A stretch of 12,381 bases of DNA, from the NCBI GenBank assembly GCA_002084865.1, contig NBMG01000029.1, forward strand, positions 1-12,381, written 5' to 3'. The DNA is from Candidatus Atribacteria bacterium 4572_76 (GTDB lineage: Bacteria; Atribacterota; Phoenicimicrobiia; Phoenicimicrobiales; Phoenicimicrobiaceae). Below the pieces are notes generated by a model. The model saw only the letters and a program-made list of their open reading frames with translations, had not been told where the DNA came from and searched no databases. How positions within the stretch are numbered: position 1 is the stretch's first letter; each line of letters opens with the position of its first letter. The position numbers were made by a program, and so were the translations under genes. Shown piece by piece: positions 7,546 through 12,381 of this stretch.

Positions 7546-7575
7546 ATTATAATATTATAGTATTTTCTTTGTCAA
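7546..7575 (-). promoter_or_regulatory. Sigma-A promoter for secD operon
   Basis: On the minus strand TTGACA (7570-7575) is followed after 18 nt by TATAAT (7546-7551); both hexamers match the consensus exactly. Transcription would begin near 7539, giving a leader of about 70 nt before the secD ATG. A second TATAAT-like word between them (7555-7560) is too close to the -35 to be used with it. Confidence 0.85.
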
Positions 7576-7731
7576 CGAAAATACTTGATATTCGTATCGC
7601 GTGAAGGAAAAACTATAGCATAAGAAGATAGGGGAAACAAAAACAATAAATACTTTTTTCTTTCCTTCTTGTTTCCACACTAAAATCTACACCAATACTT
7701 GATAAAAATATTTCTTTAGTTAACATGCTAA

Positions 7732-7772
7732 AATTTAAAGGCAGGTATAAAATAGATACCTGCCTTTAAATT
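7732..7772 (-). terminator. Hairpin terminator after yajC
   Basis: A perfect 17-bp inverted repeat (arms 7732-7748 and 7756-7772, loop 7749-7755) has a GGCAGG/CCTGCC core flanked by A/T pairs. On the minus strand the stem ends in TTTAAATTTTAG, so the U-rich tail is partly inside the stem. It starts 61 nt after the yajC stop and precedes the secD promoter, which fits an intrinsic terminator of the spoIID-queA-tgt-yajC unit. The near-perfect symmetry would also allow a regulatory protein site. Confidence 0.8.
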
Positions 7773-7833
7773 ATTATTGCTATTTTTATCTCTGTATATA
7801 TTCTCTTTTCTTTATAAAAAATACTTTGCGGTA

Positions 7834-8094
7834 TTATTTTTCCCTTTTCACCCCGATAGCATTACGTGTAGTATTTATAACTACATCTTTGGCAATCTCC
7901 AAGGTTAAAGTATCACCTTTGATATCTTTGATAATTCCGTAAATACCGCCAATAGTAATGACCTTATCACCTTTTTGTATACTATCCAGCATTAATTTAT
8001 GTTTTTTCTGTTTTTGTTGCTGAGGACGGATAAGGATAAAATAAAATATACCAAATATAATAATCAAAGGTAAAAATTGCTGAAGAGCTTCCAT
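7834..8094 (-). CDS. yajC: Preprotein translocase subunit YajC
   Basis: YajC is a small single-pass membrane protein that associates with SecDF at the SecYEG channel. The 86 residues show one helix (about 7-22) ending in FYFILIRPQQQKQKKH (17-32), the family signature of a membrane exit followed by a basic patch. DSIQKGDKVITIGGIYG (37-53) and a small beta-rich cytoplasmic domain follow. An AGGA (8108-8111) lies 13 nt upstream of the ATG, a slightly long spacing. The position after tgt and before secD is the usual one, but here a terminator and new promoter separate it from secD, so it is probably expressed with the tRNA-modification genes. Confidence 0.96.
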   Translation of the reverse strand: MEALQQFLPLIIIFGIFYFILIRPQQQKQKKHKLMLDSIQKGDKVITIGGIYGIIKDIKGDTLTLEIAKDVVINTTRNAIGVKREK

Positions 8095-8203
8095 TTTTTA
8101 AATCAATCCTTTCGTTTTTTTATTTTTAAAAAATACCTTTTAAATTATACATAATTTTATTTTATTTAGCAAGAAAATTTTTGTATCTGTCATTTTTTAT
8201 ATC

Positions 8204-8238
8204 TTCTGAATTCTGGATACCTGCTTCTGGCTTCTCTC
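8204..8238. repeat. Heptad repeat patch (TTCTGGN family) after tgt
   Basis: In the 153-bp gap between yajC and tgt the plus strand reads ttctgaa/ttctgga/tacctgc/ttctggc/ttctctc, five units of period 7. The patch begins 9 nt beyond the tgt stop codon in the direction of transcription. Similar words appear at 9659-9693 in the tgt/queA gap. Confidence 0.75.
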
Positions 8239-8247
8239 ATCAAATAT

Positions 8248-9387
<1,140 letters not shown>

Positions 9388-9454
9388 TCAATTGATAATT
9401 TATTTATTTTTTTAGTATATATACCAGTTTGTGATAAACTAAAAATTTAAAGCG

Positions 9455-9482
9455 AAAAGCGAAAAACCATAATTCAAAACTC
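9455..9482 (+). repeat. 28-nt dispersed repeat, copy 2 (inverted relative to 2622-2649)
   Basis: This 28-nt stretch (aaaagcg at its start, ataattc in the middle, aaaactc at its end) is the exact reverse complement of 2622-2649 in the rel/apt gap, about 6.8 kb away. Diverged relatives lie at 5094-5135 and 9561-9595. Confidence 0.9.
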
Positions 9483-9488
9483 TTAACT

Positions 9489-9506
9489 AGTCGATAGTGA
9501 ATAGTC
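9489..9506 (+). repeat. 18-nt dispersed direct repeat, copy 2
   Basis: Identical to 2548-2565. Here it directly continues the 28-nt repeat block after 6 nt, whereas in the rel/apt gap the two words are 56 nt apart and the 28-nt word is inverted, so they move or copy independently. Confidence 0.9.
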
Positions 9507-9828
9507 GTTAGTCGTTAGCATTAAATACAGGTTTAAAGTGACAGCTTTCGGCATGCGACTAAAAAGTTAAAACTAAAAGCTAAAAATCATAATTATTATT
9601 TAAGGATTCAGAAGCTAGAAAAACATGCAATTAAAATATATTTTCATAACTTAAAATAATTCTGAAAACTGGATTCTGACTCCTTGCTTCTATTATCTTT
9701 GCGAGATACGAGATACGAATTTTGCTTTTCATTTTTCGCTATATACATTAATGCTTCATGCTAATATATACTTACATTTACTCTTTGTATTTTCTCTTTA
9801 CTAACGACTATTCACTAACGACTAACGA

Positions 9829-10857
9829 CTATATAATAATCATCGCATCTCCAAAACTATAGAACCTATAATTTTCTTTAACTGCTTCCTGGTATGCTCT
9901 AAAAAGAAAATCCTTTCCGGTAAAAGCTGAAGCAAGCATTAAAGGAGTCGATTTGGGAAGATGAAAATTAGTAATTAACACATCTACAGCTTTGAATTTG
10001 TATCCGGGATAGATAAATATATCACTCCAATTGCTGCCGCTTACAATGCTATTTTGATCAACATCAAAAGCAGATTCCAGAGTACGAGTTGTGGTAGTCC
10101 CTACCGAAATAATCCGTCTTCCTTCACTGCGAGCTTGATTGATTTTTTGGGCGGCATCAGAAGAAATTAAATAAAACTCTGAATCCATTCTATGTTCTTC
10201 TACTTTAGAAGCTCTTATAGGTTCAAAAGTTCCTCGTCCCACGTGTAAAGTCAAATAAACTATTCCAATTCCCTTTTGGGTAAGTTCTTTTAGCAAGGAT
10301 TTAGTAAAATGAAGCCCGGCAGTTGGAGCAGCAACTGAGCCATCTTGATCAGCATAAACCGTTTGGTAGTCATTTTGCGTCTTTAATTCCTCTTTAATAT
10401 AAGGAGGAGTGGGCATTTGTCCTACTTTATTTAAAATTTCTATAAAATTACCCTTAAAATTAAATTGGATAAAATAACTACCTTTTTTTTCGTTCTTACC
10501 CTCTACTATCCCCTCTAATTCAGGCCCAAAGATTAGTTTAATACCCGAACGAACAATCTTTCCTGGCTTTACTAAAACTTCCCAATAACCATTCTTTATA
10601 GATTTAAGAAGTAAAACCTCTACTTTTCCTTTGGTTTTCTCTTTAAAGCCATATAACCTTGCTGGCAAAACTTTAGTATTATTCAAAACTAAAAGGTCGT
10701 CTTTTTTAAGATAATCTTTAATGTCTTTAAAGATTTTATGTTGAATTTTTTCCCCGGATCGATTCAACACCATCAACCGGCTATGATCTCTTGGTTTAAT
10801 CGGTTTTTGGGCAATAAAACCCGAAGGAAGATAATAATCGAATTCTTCTAATTTCAT
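9829..10857 (-). CDS. queA: S-adenosylmethionine:tRNA ribosyltransferase-isomerase QueA
   Basis: QueA transfers and rearranges the ribosyl part of SAM onto preQ1-modified tRNA to form epoxyqueuosine, the step after Tgt. The 342-residue protein has the N-terminal FDYYLPSGFIAQKPIKPRDHSRLMV region (6-30), DDLLVLNNTKVLPARLYG (53-70), the signature YQTVYA and GSVAAPTAGLHFT (164-169, 173-185), TLHVGRGTFEPIR (203-215), GTTTTRTLE (253-261) and ITNFHLPKSTPLMLASAF (295-312). It ends in the usual FGDAMI. The ATG at 10855-10857 has only a weak GAG site upstream and lies 23 nt after the spoIID stop, suggesting co-transcription. Its TAG stop (9829-9831) falls inside a heptad-repeat array; the C-terminus is nevertheless full length. 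Confidence 0.97.
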   Translation of the reverse strand: MKLEEFDYYLPSGFIAQKPIKPRDHSRLMVLNRSGEKIQHKIFKDIKDYLKKDDLLVLNNTKVLPARLYGFKEKTKGKVEVLLLKSIKNGYWEVLVKPGKIVRSGIKLIFGPELEGIVEGKNEKKGSYFIQFNFKGNFIEILNKVGQMPTPPYIKEELKTQNDYQTVYADQDGSVAAPTAGLHFTKSLLKELTQKGIGIVYLTLHVGRGTFEPIRASKVEEHRMDSEFYLISSDAAQKINQARSEGRRIISVGTTTTRTLESAFDVDQNSIVSGSNWSDIFIYPGYKFKAVDVLITNFHLPKSTPLMLASAFTGKDFLFRAYQEAVKENYRFYSFGDAMIII

Positions 10858-10880
10858 TTTACACTCATCTGTTTATTTTT

Positions 10881-12281
10881 TTAATATTTTTTTACAATGT
10901 TTGTCCCTTGATAATAATATTTCAAAATATCTTGATACCTGGATCCTTGAAGCGTCATACCGTATGCACCCCATTGAGACATTCCAACCCCATGCCCATT
11001 TCCTGAACCAGAAAATATAAAGGTTAGGGGAATGTTTGATTCCATAATTTCAACTGTAAGTTTTTTCTCTTCTTTTTTCTCTTCCTTCTCTTCTTTATTT
11101 CTCTTCATTAATTCGAGCAATTCCTTAATGGTCCAGTCTTTTTTTTGTTCTAAAATTTCTTTCATTGATTCTTTTTGTTCTTCTTCGTCCTCAATTTCTT
11201 CTTTATCTTCTATATCCTTCGCAATATTCAATCCTTTCCCTACTGCCTTAATATTAAAAAGTGTACTTCTGATCAAATCTGCCCCCATTAAACTTCTAAA
11301 ATCATTAGCTTTCATATTAATAACTTTATTATTATCCACAATAAAAGCCAACTCGCTTATCCTGCCGGTTTCACTTTTTTTTACTGGTTCAATGGAAATA
11401 ACTGAATTTATATTATAACCTTGTTTTTGTAGTTTTTTGGATAAGTCCTTCTCGTTTATAGAGCAGGTCCAAGTGTGATGCGGAGGAGACACTTTCTCTT
11501 CGAATATTGATTTTACACTTCTTAAATAAGGTAAAAAGCTCCCCCAAACATTTTCACTATTTTCAGTATATCCTCCACTATCAGAATGATAAACTGCATT
11601 AATAGGTTTACCTTTATAGGTTATAATCACTCCCCGGGTTTCGTCAACAGCTTTATTGGTTAAGGGGTCTTCATGGTTCACTCCTCCGTAAGCTTGACTG
11701 TTAGTTGAAGCACAAATATTGTAACCTTTATCAATATATTTATTCATATTAAAGATAGCGAAGGTTCTGGCTGCAACCGCTTGAGCCTTTAAAGCTTCTG
11801 CCGGCCAACGTGGAGAAATTTCTTTCTTTAGAACTCCATAAAGATATTCCTCAATACCGATGATATTGATAATATTCAATTTTCCATGCTCTTTATCAAT
11901 GTCTATTTCTATATTTCCCCGATAGCGGTACTTTTGTCCATTAACTATAACTATAATCTTGGTATTCCCTACAGGAATAATCTTTATAGGACCGGAATAA
12001 ACACCTTTTCCCATAACTTCTATACCTTTATCATGAGGTAACAATTTGACTATCTTATTGTGTTCTTTGCTTATAAGATTATTTGATTTTAAATTGTAAA
12101 TTTTAAAAGTCCCGTCTCCGCTTATATTGGCTTCAGTCTGATTTAGAAATATACCTACTCGAAGTATTGGTTGTTTTTCTGCTGCCAAGATATTATTGGT
12201 AAATATAATAAACAGTGAAAAAATACCTATCCCCAGAAATAAAAAAAATTTATTAACTTTCACCATATTCAACTTTATCAA
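10881..12281 (-). CDS. SpoIID/LytB-domain cell-wall protein with charged insertion
   Basis: SpoIID-family proteins are membrane-anchored lytic transglycosylases acting on peptidoglycan, in Firmicutes during spore engulfment; relatives occur in non-sporulating bacteria. A signal or anchor helix lies at about 11-33 (ending LAA). The amidase-enhancer-like domain shows YLYGVLKKEISPRWP (146-160), where Glu154 matches the catalytic Glu, then EALKAQAVAARTFA (162-175), SQAYGG (195-200), YHSDSGGYTE (231-240), and the C-terminal SGSGNGHGVGMSQWGAYGM (424-442) and YYYQGT (455-460). Between LRSTLFNIK (residue 345) and the HGVGMSQ block there is an unusual Glu/Lys-rich insertion (about 350-413), probably helical. 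Length is 466 compared with about 340 for B. subtilis SpoIID. The TTG start is chosen because AGAGGAG lies 9 nt upstream; the ATG five codons later would be too far from it. It is the first gene in the window, 23 nt before queA. Confidence 0.92.
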   Translation of the reverse strand: MIKLNMVKVNKFFLFLGIGIFSLFIIFTNNILAAEKQPILRVGIFLNQTEANISGDGTFKIYNLKSNNLISKEHNKIVKLLPHDKGIEVMGKGVYSGPIKIIPVGNTKIIVIVNGQKYRYRGNIEIDIDKEHGKLNIINIIGIEEYLYGVLKKEISPRWPAEALKAQAVAARTFAIFNMNKYIDKGYNICASTNSQAYGGVNHEDPLTNKAVDETRGVIITYKGKPINAVYHSDSGGYTENSENVWGSFLPYLRSVKSIFEEKVSPPHHTWTCSINEKDLSKKLQKQGYNINSVISIEPVKKSETGRISELAFIVDNNKVINMKANDFRSLMGADLIRSTLFNIKAVGKGLNIAKDIEDKEEIEDEEEQKESMKEILEQKKDWTIKELLELMKRNKEEKEEKKEEKKLTVEIMESNIPLTFIFSGSGNGHGVGMSQWGAYGMTLQGSRYQDILKYYYQGTNIVKKY

Positions 12282-12290
12282 TTATCTTAT

Positions 12291-12297
12291 CTCCTCT
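12291..12297 (-). promoter_or_regulatory. Shine-Dalgarno (AGAGGAG) fixing the TTG start of the SpoIID gene
   Basis: AGAGGAG lies 9 nt before the TTG at 12279-12281 and 24 nt before the alternative ATG at 12264-12266, which favours TTG. The remaining upstream sequence to the window edge (about 80 bp) shows one isolated gagatac word (12354-12360) and no recognisable promoter. Confidence 0.75.
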
Positions 12298-12381
12298 TTT
12301 TAATTCTTCGTTCGTGTTTCTTTCATGCTATAGTGTGTAGTAGTATGAAGGTCGAGATACTTTTTATATTATGTCCTTTGT

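Larger units (their letters stand above)
7467..7833. other. yajC/secD intergenic region with terminator and promoter
   Basis: This 367-bp non-coding gap separates two transcription units. It holds the yajC terminator hairpin (7732-7772), a perfect sigma-A-type promoter (7546-7575) and a leader of about 70 nt before secD. The 155 bp between hairpin and promoter contain an 11-nt direct repeat (aatacttgata, ending at 7590 and at 7704) and a short inverted pair (ggaaacaa/ttgtttcc, about 7633-7676), neither of which I can interpret. Unlike four of the other gaps, it shows no heptad repeats. Confidence 0.8.

Noticed and set aside
7580..7704. 11-nt direct repeat aatacttgata and short inverted ggaaacaa/ttgtttcc as an operator or riboswitch
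   Set aside because: Too short and too widely spaced in A/T-rich DNA; no known riboswitch core is visible.
9415..9445. Promoter for tgt (TATACT-like word upstream)
   Set aside because: No -35 hexamer at an acceptable distance; the area is A/T-rich, so chance matches are expected.
9448..9834. Insertion sequence or MITE remnants
   Set aside because: No transposase fragment, terminal inverted repeats or target-site duplications were found; the shared words are explained better by heptad arrays.
11032..11418. 128-codon open frame on the plus strand, rich in Ser and Phe
   Set aside because: It is the antisense of the Glu/Lys-rich segment of the SpoIID protein; GAA/AAA codons read backwards give TTC/TTT. 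It has no family resemblance or ribosome site.

Overview
The window is a stretch of AT-rich bacterial chromosome in which every supported gene lies on the minus strand, so transcription runs from right to left. In reading order the genes are a SpoIID/LytB-domain protein, queA, tgt, yajC, secD, secF, a DUF2905 membrane protein, recJ, apt, rel (bifunctional RelA/SpoT) and the 5' part of dtd, which runs off the left edge. This order (queA-tgt-yajC-secDF and recJ-apt-rel-dtd, with SpoIID and DUF2905 nearby) is the classic low-GC Gram-positive or Clostridia-like arrangement. A candidate phylum with similar gene order, such as Atribacterota, is equally possible. I cannot decide from the sequence, because no rRNA or tRNA is present.

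Right part (7834-12281): spoIID (TTG start), queA, tgt (TTG start) and yajC cover cell-wall remodelling, the two queuosine tRNA-modification enzymes and the Sec accessory protein YajC. A strong 17-bp hairpin follows yajC, so this unit probably ends there. Middle and left part (1-7575): a textbook sigma-A promoter (TTGACA, 18 nt, TATAAT) lies upstream of secD and probably drives secD-secF-DUF2905-recJ-apt-rel-dtd. The close junctions (secD/secF, secF/DUF2905, recJ/apt, rel/dtd, spoIID/queA) have spacers of only 12 to 46 nt. The genes link protein export (SecDF-YajC), DNA repair (RecJ), purine salvage (Apt), the (p)ppGpp stringent response (Rel) and tRNA quality control (Dtd).

The genes are ordinary, but the spaces between them are not. 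Four gaps (rel/apt, recJ/DUF2905, yajC/tgt, tgt/queA) are filled with degenerate tandem repeats of period 7. Examples are GAGATAC, ACGCTNN, AGTCGTT, AAAAGCT and TTCTGGN. The arrays begin at, or within 10 nt of, the stop codon of the gene before them. The same longer blocks recur in different gaps, including a perfect 28-nt copy and a perfect 18-nt copy about 7 kb apart. They resemble in form, not in sequence, the heptameric STRR repeats of cyanobacteria. The one long gap without them is the yajC/secD gap, which holds the terminator and promoter.

The second anomaly is SecF. It is only 230 residues long because of a clean in-frame loss of about 75 residues covering the end of the periplasmic domain, TM2 and TM3. 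It also carries Asn where the proton-pathway Asp is expected. The third is a roughly 65-residue Glu/Lys-rich insertion inside the SpoIID domain. I found no mobile element, CRISPR array, RNA gene or defence system.
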